Source of the DNA: Anaeramoeba flamelloides
Lineage: Eukaryota > Metamonada > Anaeramoebidae
Direction of reading: 5' to 3'
Assembly (NCBI GenBank): GCA_027625915.1
Contig: JANTQA010000016.1
Location: 2,051,001-2,115,000, forward strand
DNA length: 64,000 bases
Made by a program: the position numbers and the translations under genes. Each line of letters begins with the position of its first letter. Within the stretch, counting starts at the first letter, position 1. This document shows, piece after piece, positions 22,850 to 34,198 of the stretch. A model generated the notes under the pieces. It did no database searches and was not told the origin of the DNA. It saw only the letters and a program-made list of their open reading frames with translations.

Positions 22850-23436
22850 TTTCGAAAGATCCCTTAGGGTTTATAATCCCTGAAATTAGAAAAAAAGATT
22901 ATCTTGTGTTGTGTGTGGTCACTTGTTCATTTGGTTTTTATCTGATCGATCTTGTGTTTGGTATGGGTTTTAAAAGTGCTTCAAAATGTTTTTTTTGAAA
23001 ACAATTAATTTTTTTTATTTCCGAAATCCAAATTGAAGAATGTAAGACTAATATATCTCAATGTGATTTATAAAAAAATGTGATTCGTGGGTTGTTGATT
23101 GAACTTTTTTATTAGGTATGGTTTTATTTCGAGCTTTTAAAAAAAATTTTTTTTCATTTAGTTAAATGAATAAAAAGTATATCAAATTTTTAATTTACCA
23201 CCTAAAAATCTTTTTTAATTCTTAAACTCCTCCCCAATCTATTAATCTTCCATTCTTCAATTCGGATTTCGGAAAAGAAAAATATAAATTTTCAAAAATA
23301 ACATTTTGAAGCACTTTTAAAACCCATACCAAACACAAGATCGATCAGATAAAAACCAAATGAACAAGTGACCACACACAACACAAGATAATCTTTTTTT
23401 TAAATTTCAGGGATTGTAGACCTTAATCTTTTGAAA
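22850..23436. mobile_element. Long inverted-repeat (fold-back) element P
   Basis: The arms at about 22850-23042 and 23250-23436 are inverted copies with few mismatches; a core stretch from AAAAGATTATCTTG through GTATGGGTTTTAAAAGTGC is identical. The spacer is about 207 bp. No ORF. The high arm identity suggests a young insertion or arm conversion. Confidence 0.75.
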
Positions 23437-23726
23437 TAAAAAAATGTAAATTCCCTTTTTAACACTTTATAAATTTTTACTTGTGGTTTAAATTTATTCT
23501 TCGCTTATTGTCCAAAATTTTCTTTATTTTAAATCTAACAATTCATTTAATAAGCGTATGAAGTCATTATTTTTATGAGAATAGATCCAATTCAAAATCT
23601 TAAGCTTTTCCCAAAAATGCTCGATTTCTTTTTTGTCTTCAGACTTTAAAACACCAATCTCATTTTTCACTAATTATTTATTTTCCTTTGCTTGATCATT
23701 TCGTATTTAACATATTGAAATTTTCT
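23437..23726. other. Spacer, no gene seen
   Basis: AT-rich, with no coding or repeat identity. Confidence 0.4.
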
Positions 23727-23952
23727 AAACTATTAATTGCAAAAGCCCAAGATCAAAATTTTATTCGACTTTCCAAAAAGACAAACTCTACCCAAGAATT
23801 CGTATCGAATCATCTGAGTCTTCTATTCTCAATCAGGAAATTAATAATTTAATCTTCTTTTTAATATAAACAATTTGATATATAACATAATTTAAAATCT
23901 TTTTTTGAAACAGCTGAATGAAAATTTTGTTCCATTTATTTTGCAACAAATG
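23727..23952. mobile_element. Inverted-repeat element, family D, copy 1
   Basis: Left end ATTGCAAAAG...ATCAAAATTTTATTCGACTTTCC; right end CAGCTGAATGAAAATTTTG, TTCCATTTATTTTGCAAC. About 225 bp. Related to the copies at 24046, 41480, 41702, 46306 and 57691. Confidence 0.5.
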
Positions 23953-24045
23953 CTAAAAAAGAAACTTAATTTATATTTGTAACATAGATTCAAAAATTCT
24001 TTACAGGATTTTTTAAAAATAACAAAATATAAAATTTATCGAACT

Positions 24046-24271
24046 TACTGTTAATTGTATAATAAAGATATCCATATTTTCATTCAGCCATCCAAAATAA
24101 CCACACCTCAACAATAAAATCAAATCACCAAAGTTTTCAAAACTAAAAAGGGGAATTAATAATTTAAGCTTCATTTTAGTATTAAAAATTTGAACTGTGA
24201 AATAATTAAAAATTCTTTTTTTTGGAACAGCTGAATGAAAATTTTGTTCCATTTATTTTGCAACAAATAGT
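24046..24271. mobile_element. Inverted-repeat element, family D, copy 2
   Basis: Begins TACTGTTAATTG, reaches ATTTTCATTCAGCCATCC, and ends GGAACAGCTGAATGAAAATT, TTGCAACAAATAG. The ends are inverse relatives. It sits about 120 bp upstream of the HSBP1-like start codon, so it may contribute promoter sequence. Confidence 0.6.
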
Positions 24272-24393
24272 TTTATCCAACAAACAGTAACTACAAAGCA
24301 ATGAAAAAACGGATTTGCAGCAATTAAAGTAAAATAATAGAACCATTTTTTCTTCTTTTTTCAATTTTCTTATTCTTTGAATTTTTTTACAAA

Positions 24394-24751
24394 ATGAACA
24401 ACGAAACAACTTTACCAGATCCCGAACAAACTTTTGAGCAAGGCAAAAGCTTTATTAAAGAGGTTAAAACAAGTTTTACCAAATTCAATGATGAAATTAT
24501 GAATAGCAGTAAACAATTCTTCTTCTCATACCAGAATAAATCCCAAATTTCTGAAAAAACAATACAATAAAAAAAAATAACAAATTGTTTCTTTATTCAT
24601 CATAAATAATCTTTTCTTAAAAGTTACTGGCATGGAAAAAGAACTTCAACAATTAGACAAAAAAATAATTAAAATGGCTGAGGATTCTGGAATCACAAAA
24701 GAGCAGTTAGAAAAAGGTGCAATTACAATCGAAAAAGAGGAAGAAAATTAA
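24394..24751 (+). CDS. HSBP1: HSBP1-like heat shock factor binding protein, two exons
   Basis: Exon 1 is 24394-24508 and exon 2 is 24624-24751. The 115-nt intron begins GTAAACA and ends TTAAAAG. The product is 80 aa (human HSBP1 is 76). The core, spanning KTSFTKFNDEIMN and MEKELQQLDKKIIKMAEDSG, follows the HSBP1 pattern of a trimeric coiled coil with hydrophobic heptads (F..M.D.I...I..M...I..LE..I..L....G). HSBP1 binds the trimerisation domain of heat shock factor and dampens it, and homologues also act with WASH/CCDC53. The phase-1 splice joins A with TT to make Ile. Without splicing the first frame stops after 58 codons. I am fairly confident of the structure; the name rests on heptad and length similarity only. 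Confidence 0.65.
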
Positions 24752-25413
24752 AAAAAATTTTAAAAAAATTAACAAAAGCGAAAACCACCACAATTTTTTT
24801 GGAACAACTTTTTTTGTATTAGCTACTGAACGAAGAAATTGCTACAAATTCACGGAATTCAACTTTTCAATAAAAATCAAATTTGTGAAAACAACATTTG
24901 CTTCTTTCAAAATTCTTTTTAATTTTTTTTTTGATTTTTTTTTTTTTTTTAACTTCAAGTTTGATAAACAATAAGAAACTAAAATAGAAAAACAAAAAGA
25001 ACTTAAGAAGAAAGATTTTTTCGAATTGATCTTTTATTCGTATCTTTATGATAATAGTTGAAAGATTCAAAAAAAAATTCAGGCTTTCAAAAAGAGTTAC
25101 CTTTGAAAGACAATTTCTTCACCAAATTAAGGGGGTACCAACCATAAGGTAAAAATTTTCACTTTTTAACCAATTTCAAAGTGGATAAGAAAACTAGGTT
25201 ATTGTTTATTTTTGCACCTTACCATTGCTTTGAAGAATTAAAAGTACTTTTTGAAAAACAATTCTTTCATTTTTTTTGAAAAGATATAAAATAAAATTAC
25301 TAGGATAGAATGTTTTGTTGAATAGTCGTATCTACTTTTGGAAATGTTTAATGCTTGACTTTTTGTTACTTTCTCAACATTTTCTGATGAGTTTTTTATT
25401 TTATGTATTTGAA
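24752..25413. other. Spacer 3' of the HSBP1-like gene
   Basis: AT-rich, probably including the 3' UTR. No gene seen. Confidence 0.4.
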
Positions 25414-25898
25414 TACAGTGATCAAAATAATGTGTGCAAAAAGACTATAATCTGTGTTTCAAAATATTATCCGTGCGTTTTTTTCTTCTTGTAACAAGGC
25501 AACATCCAATCTACTACCAAATAGTATACCTAAGTTCAAATTAATTTTGAAAGTAAACTTCTTGATTATTTGTGGTAAAATTTATTGATTCATGTAAATA
25601 GTTGAAAATTTTCCATAATATTCCTCAATTTTTTTGAGATTTTTTTGTTTTTTTTCAAAGATTAAAATTTTCTTAAAAATTTACTCTATTTTTTGAGATA
25701 AATATTGCAATTTGAACCTTCATTTTTAGAATTTCTTGTTAAATAATTGAACTTTAACAACCAGTACCATATTTATTTGGGGTTTATTATCAGTTTCTTT
25801 TATTGGTTGATGTATAGGTCTTCGATATCAAAAAAACACTCTTTTTATTTTGAAACACACATTAAATTTTTTTTGCATGCTTTATTTTGACTACAGTA
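25414..25898. mobile_element. TA-flanked element, family R, uninterrupted copy
   Basis: Begins TACAGTGATCAAAATAATG and ends, inverted, TACTGTAGTCAAAATAAAG. It is 485 bp including the flanking TA. It matches 33214-34198 (which carries a LINE) and 41199-42221. At 25605-25622 it holds a single copy of the sequence that is duplicated around the LINE in the 33-kb copy. Confidence 0.8.
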
Positions 25899-27429
25899 AT
25901 AATTCAAAAGTTCTAAAAATGAGATATTTTTTTTTTTTCTTAAATTCAAAAATTTTATATAGGAAATAAACTTTGTTTCTGTCAAAGGGGTAAGTTCACA
26001 AAAAATTTTTTCCAATTATAATTTATTTTTTATAAATTACCTTTGAAGAATAAATGAGAAATAATTAAAATAATACACGTTGAAGAATAGTTGATATAAT
26101 ATATTAAACGAAACTAATTAATCTAAATATTTCTTAAAAAATGAAAAACTCAAATTCTTAGGTCACTGGTAAAGAAAAAATAGGAATAGTAATTGTGATC
26201 TTTATTGTGGTTTAAAAAACATTCCAATAGAAATCAATATCATTTTTATACAATCTTTTTCAAACAAAGCCCCCAAAAGAAGTATTTTGGGATTTTTGAA
26301 TCTCTATTTGAATAAGGAAATGAAAATGAAGTGAAAATTTTTCACATTTATTATACAAATATCAGGATCAAAGATTGAATAAAATTTCAATAGAAATCAA
26401 TATGATTTCTCAACAATTTTGCCCACAGTTTTAATAACAATAGAATAACCTTTTTTACCTACTATTTTTTGGTCTTACAATAAAAAAAAAAAAAAATTGC
26501 AACTGAATGAAGTTTTAAAATAAATAATAGAAAGAAAAAAGTAAAATTGTGATTTATATTTTGAAATTTTGCAAAATAATTGTACTTCTAATATCCATCC
26601 AATCCCTTTTAATACATGGAATTCATCAACTACAGTTATACAGCTTTGGCATAAAAATAGTTTATTTATTTTTTCTTTTCTATAAATCTCTTATTATATG
26701 TTATTATAAATTGGAAAAAAGTCCAGAAATGAATAATAGGTATAAATTTAATCAATACTATACATTTTGAACTAAATCCATTTTGATATCAAAGTTTAAG
26801 TGTGTGGTTTGAATGCTTGTATGTTGAATAATTTTGAAATTGTGTTTTATTTTATTTTTGTAATGTGTTTTATTATATAAAAATTCTTCTTTAATATTAA
26901 ATTGGAAAAAAGATATAAAATCCAATTCAAAATTTTTAATACGCCAAAATTCAAGTTTTGATATAAAACAATATTTTAATCCCTTCTAGGTGTAATTCAA
27001 AATTAGAACCATTCATTAATTGAAATTTTAACAATTGTTTACAAATTACAATACTTTCAAAATAGAAAATACGTAATTATCAATATTAATAAATTATATC
27101 GGTGTTAAAAATTTTGGATAGAGTATAAGAAAAAAGAGTATTAGTATATTTGTTTTAATTCTAATAACTATTATTGATCAATTAAATGGGTAGAGAATAT
27201 TAATTAATTCTCTGTGGGTTCTTTTAATTAATCAGGCTCCAAATTTAACAAAATAACACTTGTTTTCAAAAAAAAAAAATTGATTTAACGTTACAAGTTA
27301 TGTAATTCAAATATGAAATGAAAACACAAATATAAATCATGAAAAAATTATTTTCATATTTTAATAAATGGTATTATTTTGATAGTTCTAACTATTTTAA
27401 CTGTGTGGAAAATTCTGAATTTTAGTTAA
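25899..27429. other. Intergenic DNA with a family Q repeat copy
   Basis: 26050-26480 is a diverged copy of 37080-37510 (shared AATAATACACGTTGAAGAATAG, TCTCTATTTGAA and AAGGAAATGAAAATG blocks). A remnant resembling inverted-repeat termini (TTTAACTGTGTGG) lies near 27398. A 73-codon frame at 26549-26770 shows no conserved feature and is not called. Confidence 0.45.
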
Positions 27430-28650
27430 TTTTAATTTCCAGTAAACTAAAAAAAATCTTTTCGAACATTTTATCGCAAATCCAAAAAAAATTATACTGT
27501 ATCTTGAAATTGAAAAGGGTGTAAAAATTGGATTTCTATAAAACAAAACTTTCTTTTTAAGTTATTTTCAGAAATAAATTATTGTTTTTAAAAGGTTTGA
27601 TCCATTTTTGTCATTTTTGAAAAAGTTCAAAACTCAACATATTTCGAAAAAATCTCAAAAAAAAATAATTTTAGTTGATGAAGAAAGAAATCATATTGTA
27701 TATGAATTTAATGTACAAATATAGATTCTAAATAGAAACTCATAAAAATTAGAAAATAACTATCCAAAAAATCTACTTTATTTCAAAAAAAAAAAAAAAT
27801 ACAATAATTATTTTGAGACTAGAATAAATTAGAATTAATGATTCCAAGAAGAGTTCGAATAGATTTTTATTTTTTTGTTGAAAAAAAAATACAAAAAAAA
27901 AAAAACATACAATTAAAAATTCTCCCAAAATACTTTTTTAAAAAAACTTGTTACAATTAAACCATTAAAATAAAGAAATACTTTTTAATTTGATTGTTTT
28001 CCTTACAATAATTAATAACCTAATCCTAATTTTATCAGTGTGTCAGTAAAAGTCCAAGGATTAAATACACAAATGTGTTTTATTAATATTTCTCATTTTT
28101 TTAAAGATTTTCAAAAATTATAATTACTTCTAATTAATAATTCTATTAAAAAAAAAAAAAAAAAAAGCAATTAAAAATGATTAAATTAAAGATTTTTCAA
28201 AAAAAATTTGTAGTTTATCCTTTTAATATTTGAAAAGGAATATTACCAAATTTTTTAAATTTCAAGAAATATAATAAATGTTTATGAATAAAATTAATCA
28301 TAATTATTTTTTGATCTTCAAGTGTACAATATTAGATTTATTTTGATTTTATTTTTACATGAGATTAAAGGTTTAATTTTATTTTTACAGGAATACTCTC
28401 GGAAATAACTAAAAGTGAGATCTCCTAAAATTAAAAACCATTGATATATTTTCCTTTTTATAATTCAACCCAAAAAATATCCAACCAAAAAAAAAAAAAG
28501 ATCTATTTTACTGAAAATTTCATTGTAAAAAAAATGACAATTCATTTTTCAAAAGTTTATAAATGAAGTTACATATTGGGTATAATTGTGTATTACTGTA
28601 AATGATTACACTAATAATATTTGATAAAAAAATAAATCAGAGTTTAAGTA
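27430..28650 (+). repeat. ~1.2-kb duplicated segment S, copy A (no insertion)
   Basis: A direct, diverged match to 32900-35080. Landmarks: GTATCTTGAAATTGAAAA, GAATTATTGTTTT-type and GATCCATTTTT, then ACAATAATTATTTT, AAAATTCTCCC and AATACTTTTTAATTTGATT. At 27753-27762 (AAAATAACTA) it preserves the target site that, in copy B, is filled by the family R element. It may be a large old transposon or a segmental duplication. No coding frame is seen. Confidence 0.7.
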
Positions 28651-31137
28651 ACCTGTTTAACATATAGCGAAATAGTAAAAACACAAAGAATGATTTCATC
28701 ATTTCAAACCCAATACAAGCATGATGACTTTTGGTAAAGTGATAAAATTAGTTAAACTGTCTACAAACTGAGTCTATTTCAAATTATTTATTATTTTTAT
28801 GATCTTAAATCTTTAGATATTAGAGAATGATAAGGTAGATTATCTATAAAGAAATTTTGAATAGTTTATTTTCAAAAAAAAAATCAAATTATTTTTCTAA
28901 AATAATCAGAAAGTTATTTAATGCAATTATCATTAGTTTAATCTTGTGCTTTTTGGTATTAAAGTGGTGAATTTTCTTAGGTGATAAATACAAATTAAAG
29001 GGTTTTCAATTTTATCTAAAAAATTCAATAAAGAAGAGGATAATTAGAGAGGCAATTGTTTTTAATTTTTAATTTATCTTTGAGAAAATCTTATCATTTT
29101 TCTAACTTACAATAAAGAAACATGATTGAGTGTATGGAATATTCCCAAAGATTCCTGTAAAATCGAAGATACTCAAAATTTTTTTAACTAATTTATGTAC
29201 TTTTTCAAGAAATTATAATAAAGTCATATATTTTTAACTTCATTTTAATGATATAATTGGAATTTTATTTTTTTAAATATAATTTACAACTTTAGTCTTA
29301 TTGGAGGTTTTTGGTACATTTTGTGGATATTTTGTTTTTATTGGCACTTTTTAGGGTAAATATATTTTTATATTCAGACATGGTTTGGTCGTGTAAGTAT
29401 AGTGGGTATGATATGTGGAGTTAGACCCATATCTTTTATGGTGTGGAAAGTTAAACCAAGTTTGTTTTGGGGGGCTATTAGGATAGAGTACATGTATGTA
29501 TAGGTTATTATTCGTTAATTTTAGATTTGTTTTTAAAATAGAAAAAAATATCTTCTCAAAATTATCAGTAATGATATCCTATTAGAAATTTCCATTGTAG
29601 AGAAATTTTCTCTACTTAGTTAATATCGTCTAGTAATGATCATAAATGTTATCGTTACCTAAGATATAAATTCATTTCGCAAAAAATGAGTTGACTACTA
29701 TTTCCTAACAATTATATATTTGTTGAAATTTTCAATTTTTCACCAAAAATTAATATTATACAATAAAATTTCAATTTTTGCATTAAATTGGATGTATCAG
29801 CACTCGGGTGTATTAAAAGTTTATCAAAAAGTTTTTTAAATTAGTTAGAAATATTTGAGAATTTTCGATTTGAGGGTATTTTTAAGAATATTTGAGAGAT
29901 TGAAACGACCTCGATTAAAAATTTAGGGTTTATTTTTCCTCTATTTGGAATTAATTTCTTATTTTTATAAAGAGAAGAATGGTTATGTGAGTTTCTTCTC
30001 TTTAAAGTTCTGATCACTAAAGTAAGTTAAGTTTTTTTCAACCTCAAAATGTTGTTCTGCAATTTTCAATTAATAGTGTTTCTTCATTAAGTAATAATTC
30101 CTCTTATCTTGGAACGGTTTCAAAACTGTGGTAATATTTAAAGAGGTGTACTGTTATAGTTGTTGTTGGATGCGAGTTTTGGAGATTATCTTTATCGTCT
30201 CTCTTTGAAAATTTCGTTACTTTTGTTTTTTTTATTTGTCAATAATTACTTTTGATTTTGAAAATGTTTTTAATTTGATAAATAAATTTAAAAATTGAAA
30301 TAGAGTTAAATAAAATACTCAAAATGAATTCTACCCAGACGAAATTGAATTAGTATATAAAAAAGAATTATTTCAGATTTCGAAGAATAAAAATTATTGG
30401 ATCTTTTTTGAGATTGTAAAATTCGATTATTTTTACAATAAAAACCACTTTATTTAATTTTTTTGAAGAACTGATAGATCTTGCATTTTTCTTCTTATAA
30501 TTCTAGTAGTATTTGGGATAACAAAATTAAATATAGAATTTTATCAAAATTGGGTTTATTATTAAAGAATTGACAAAAAAAATCGAGGTCGAACCCTTAA
30601 CAATAATTTAATATTCGAAACGTAAAATTTCATTTTTTAATTGGAAACTGGATTTAAGGTGGTATTATGAGACAAAAAAAAATAAAAAAAAATAAATAAC
30701 CAAAAAGGAAAGAGAAGTTGTATGAAATCAATTTATCAAAAAGTTTGGTATTGTTTTCAAAAATATTATTTTCAAAATTTCGAAAAAAAAAAAAGTCTTG
30801 AGAAAAAAGATCAAATAATAAAGCAAATGTTGGCAAATAATGAAACAAAATGACTGACGAATCAAAAAAATTCTTATTGGGAAATAATTTTGATCAAATC
30901 TGAAAATTTTTGTTTTGATTATCTTGTAGAAATATTATTTTATTTATTTTGAATAAAAAACTTGAAAAGTATAAACTATTACTTTATGGCCAAAAATTAG
31001 ATTTTTGAAGAGATAAAAAAAGGGGGAATGATTGAAATAAAAAAAAAGATATTCAATAAAATATAAATTATCATAAAAATATGATAACAAAAGAAAGAAA
31101 GAAGGAAGGAAAGAACGAAAGAATTTGGAAAAATGAT
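28651..31137. other. Intergenic DNA with a G-rich, C-poor island
   Basis: No gene is supported. 29281-29520 has strong G-over-C skew on the + strand. 30654-31137 contains poly-A-rich DNA downstream of Ran. Confidence 0.45.
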
Positions 31138-32209
31138 TTAAAATTCTTCTTCATCTTCTTGAGGAAGTGGGATTTTGGTTGCTTCTTCGAGTTCTTGTTC
31201 GTTTCTTTCCATTTCTTTTTGATCAACAGAAACAATTGGTGGGGCAAGTGCTGGAGCCTTTTCAAGAACCAAGTTATTGTCGTTCATGAGTCTTCTAGCA
31301 AGATAAATGAATGGCTTTTCGAAATTGTAATTTGATTTTGCAGAGATGTCATAATAAGGGATGTTTTTCCTTCTGTGGAAGATGATTTGTTTGGCTCTAA
31401 CTTTTCTGTCTTTAATATCACATTTGTTTCCAACCAAGACCATTGGGATTGTTTCACATACTCTTACAATGTCTCTATACCATACAGAAACGTTTTTGTA
31501 CGTATCTCGAGATGTGACGTCAAACATGACAATGGCTGCGTGTCCTCCAATGTAATATCCGTCTCTTAGTCCTCCAAATCTTTCCTTTTTGTTGGTGAGT
31601 AATTGAATTTTGAAAAAAGAAAAAAAAAACAATTAAAAAAAAAAATTAAAATTAAAGAAAAAAAGGATTTTTTCAATTTTTGAAAAAGAAAAATTAAAAA
31701 AAAAAAAATAGATTTGAAAAGTTACTTGTCCTGCTGTATCCCAAACATTGAAACAGATTGGACCTCTATTGGTATAAAAGACTAATGGATGTACTTCAAC
31801 ACCAACAGTAGCTAAAATTGAATAAAAAAAAAAATAAATAAAGAAAAATAAGAAAAAATTAAAAAAAAAAATTATAAAAATGTTTAAAAAAAGACAGATC
31901 TCAAAAATAAAGGAAGAACAAAAAAAAAAAAAAACAAAAAGTTATTCTTTTTTATTTTTCCAAAAGATCAAAATATAAAAAGATAGAATAAACATACCAA
32001 TATATTCTTTTCTAAATTCACCAGTAAGATGTCTTTTTACAAAGGTTGTTTTTCCAACACCTCCGTCACCAACAAGGACAATTTTAAAAGTGTGTGCGTT
32101 TTGTGGAATTTCTTCGTACTATTTATGGGTATTAATATGAAGTAAGAGATCTTCAAGAATTAACAAAAAAATAAAAAAACAAAAAAAAAAAAAAATCTTT
32201 TACACTCAT
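31138..32209 (-). CDS. RAN: Ran GTPase, four exons
   Basis: A small GTPase whose GTP-bound form in the nucleus releases import cargo and loads export complexes. Minus-strand exons: 32209-32204 (ATG plus one codon), 32118-31998, 31811-31726, 31584-31138. Introns of 85, 186 and 141 nt start GTAAAA, GTATGT and GTAACT and end TAG, TAG and AAG. The product is 219 aa (human 216). P-loop GDGGVGKTT; switch I/effector [17 protein letters not shown] then [28 protein letters not shown]; acidic tail EDEEEF in place of DEDDDL. All guanine-binding motifs are present. There is no C-terminal prenylation motif, as expected for Ran. The six-base first exon is inferred from frame and splice sites; the rest is firm. 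Confidence 0.95.
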
Positions 32210-32899
32210 CTGATAAGGTTATTTGCAAAAATAAAGAAAGGTTTTTTGAAAGTATTACAAAAAAAAATGAAAAGTATTATGAAATTTCACTTTTGTTTGT
32301 TACTGTTTTGATAACTTGACTGTGTTTTAGAATAAAAAAGAAAGTTTAAAAAATTATTCTTTGTCTATTTTTTAACGTAAAGTTTCTAGACAAATAAATG
32401 GTGACTTTTAATAAAAATTTTGAAACACTCTGGAAAGACAATTTTAAACACAAGAATCTCTTTGTGTGTAATTTTGGTTAAAACCAATAAACTCAAGTAC
32501 AGACTTATAATAGGTGTTTAAAAAAAGTAAGGACTTTTTTTAAACTTTTCAAAGTGATGATTGCAATAAAGAGTGGACTTTTTTTAAAAGTTACTTTCTT
32601 CTCAATCAAAACTATTCCACATTTTAGGGGATACATTACTCTCTTTTAATAAAATATCTGTACACTAGCAAAAATAACTTTCATTCCCATAAATATTATC
32701 AAATGAAAAAAAAAATTCAAAAGGATTTTTGTGGAGTAGATATGGTAAAGGGAAATTTTCCCATTTTTTACAATTTTGAATTGGATCAGAACATTACATT
32801 TATTACTTTGGTTTTAACTTCAATGATTTTTATTATTTAAAGTACTTCATTCATTAGATTTTATTTATTGTTTTTTTTCAAAAGTCTTTAAGGGACATG
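32210..32899. other. Upstream region of Ran
   Basis: AT-rich; probably holds the Ran promoter. No recognisable element found. Confidence 0.35.
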
Positions 32900-33213
32900 T
32901 AAACTAAAAAAAGTCTTCAAGTAAATTTACTAACAAATTAAAAAAATTTTACGGTATCTTGAAATTGAAAAATAAAGTAAAAATCTGATAACTACAAAAC
33001 ATGACTTATTTTTAATACTATATTCAGAGATGAATTATTGTTTTGAAAAGACTGATCCATTTTTCTCATTTTTGAAAAAGTTCAAAATCCAACATATTTG
33101 CAAATTATTTAAAAAAAATTATTTTCTTTGAAAGAAGATTGAAATCTTATTGCCTGTAAAGGAAGTGTACAAAAATACACTTTGAAAATGAAAACACTAA
33201 GTTCTAAAATAAC

Positions 33214-34198
33214 TACTGTAGTCAAAATAAAGCGTGCAAAAAAATTTAATGCGTCTTTCAAAATAAAAAGCGTGTTTTTTTGTTATAGAAAACCTATACA
33301 TTAACCATTCAAAGAAACCAATAATAAAGCCTAAAAAAATATGGTATTGGTTTCTTAAAGTTCTATTATTTAAAAAGAAATTCTAAAAATGAAGGATCAA
33401 ATTGCAAAATTTATCTCAAAAAATTGAGTTAATTTTTTTCAAAATTGTAATAAATCACATCAAAAAAACAAAAAATTTCCAAAAAATTGAGAATATTATG
33501 GAAAATTTTATAGCAAAAATTTTAGAAAAAAACTTATATAAAAATGTTATCCTTAGAAAAAATACTCAAAAGTTCCTTAATCTGGTTAATCAAAATTACG
33601 AAATTTATTGTTCTTGTCGAGAATTTTTCATCAAAGCTCTTATGGTTAGACAACTTTAGCTAATGAGGAAAAAATGAAAATAAAAAAATAGAAAATAAAA
33701 AATTCCTAAAATAGTAAAAAAATATACAAATTTGGGTACATAGTGCCCCACTCTTCGGAGTCGTGGAATACCAATTTATTAATCACAGTTTGTGGAATCT
33801 TATTATTAATAATCTTTCTATCGGGTTTTTACTCCTCCTGTTTCAGGACGTGGATAATTTTTATTTTGGTCATGTAAATGATATAATATTTTTTACTTTA
33901 ATGTTTTACTTATTTTTCTTCTTCTCCTTTTTCTTTTATTTAGTAAATTTTCTTTGATTACTCCTTTCTCACAATAAATAAATAAATAAATATTATGGAA
34001 AATTTTCAACTATTTGAATGAATAATTTAAATTTTACTGAAAATAACCAGACTTTTACTTTCAAAATTGATTTGGGCTCAGGTATACTATTTTTTAGTAG
34101 ATTGGATGTTACATTGGTACAAGAATAAAAAAAAAGCACGGATAATATTTTGAAACACGGATTATAGTTGTTGTGAACGCATTATTTTGATCACTGTA
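33214..34198. mobile_element. Family R element with a LINE inserted inside
   Basis: Left end TACTGTAGTCAAAATAAAG, right end TTTTGATCACTGTA, TA duplicated. Removing the LINE and one copy of its duplication leaves 488 bp, against 485 bp for the intact copy at 25414-25898. It lies in the opposite orientation to that copy. Confidence 0.85.
33510..33988 (+). mobile_element. 5'-truncated LINE, copy 1
   Basis: Contains only the last ~49 codons of the reverse transcriptase ORF (YEIYCSCREFFIKALM, ending TAG at about 33658), a 3' UTR of about 310 bp and an (ATAA)n tail. It is flanked by an 18-bp direct repeat, AATATTATGGAAAATTTT, at 33492-33509 and 33989-34006, the hallmark of target-primed insertion. 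The 3' UTR matches 62455-62790 closely. Confidence 0.9.

Noticed and set aside
33402-33659. 85-codon frame taken as a gene
   Set aside because: Its first part is family R DNA and its last part is the LINE ORF end; the target duplication at 33492-33509 separates them.
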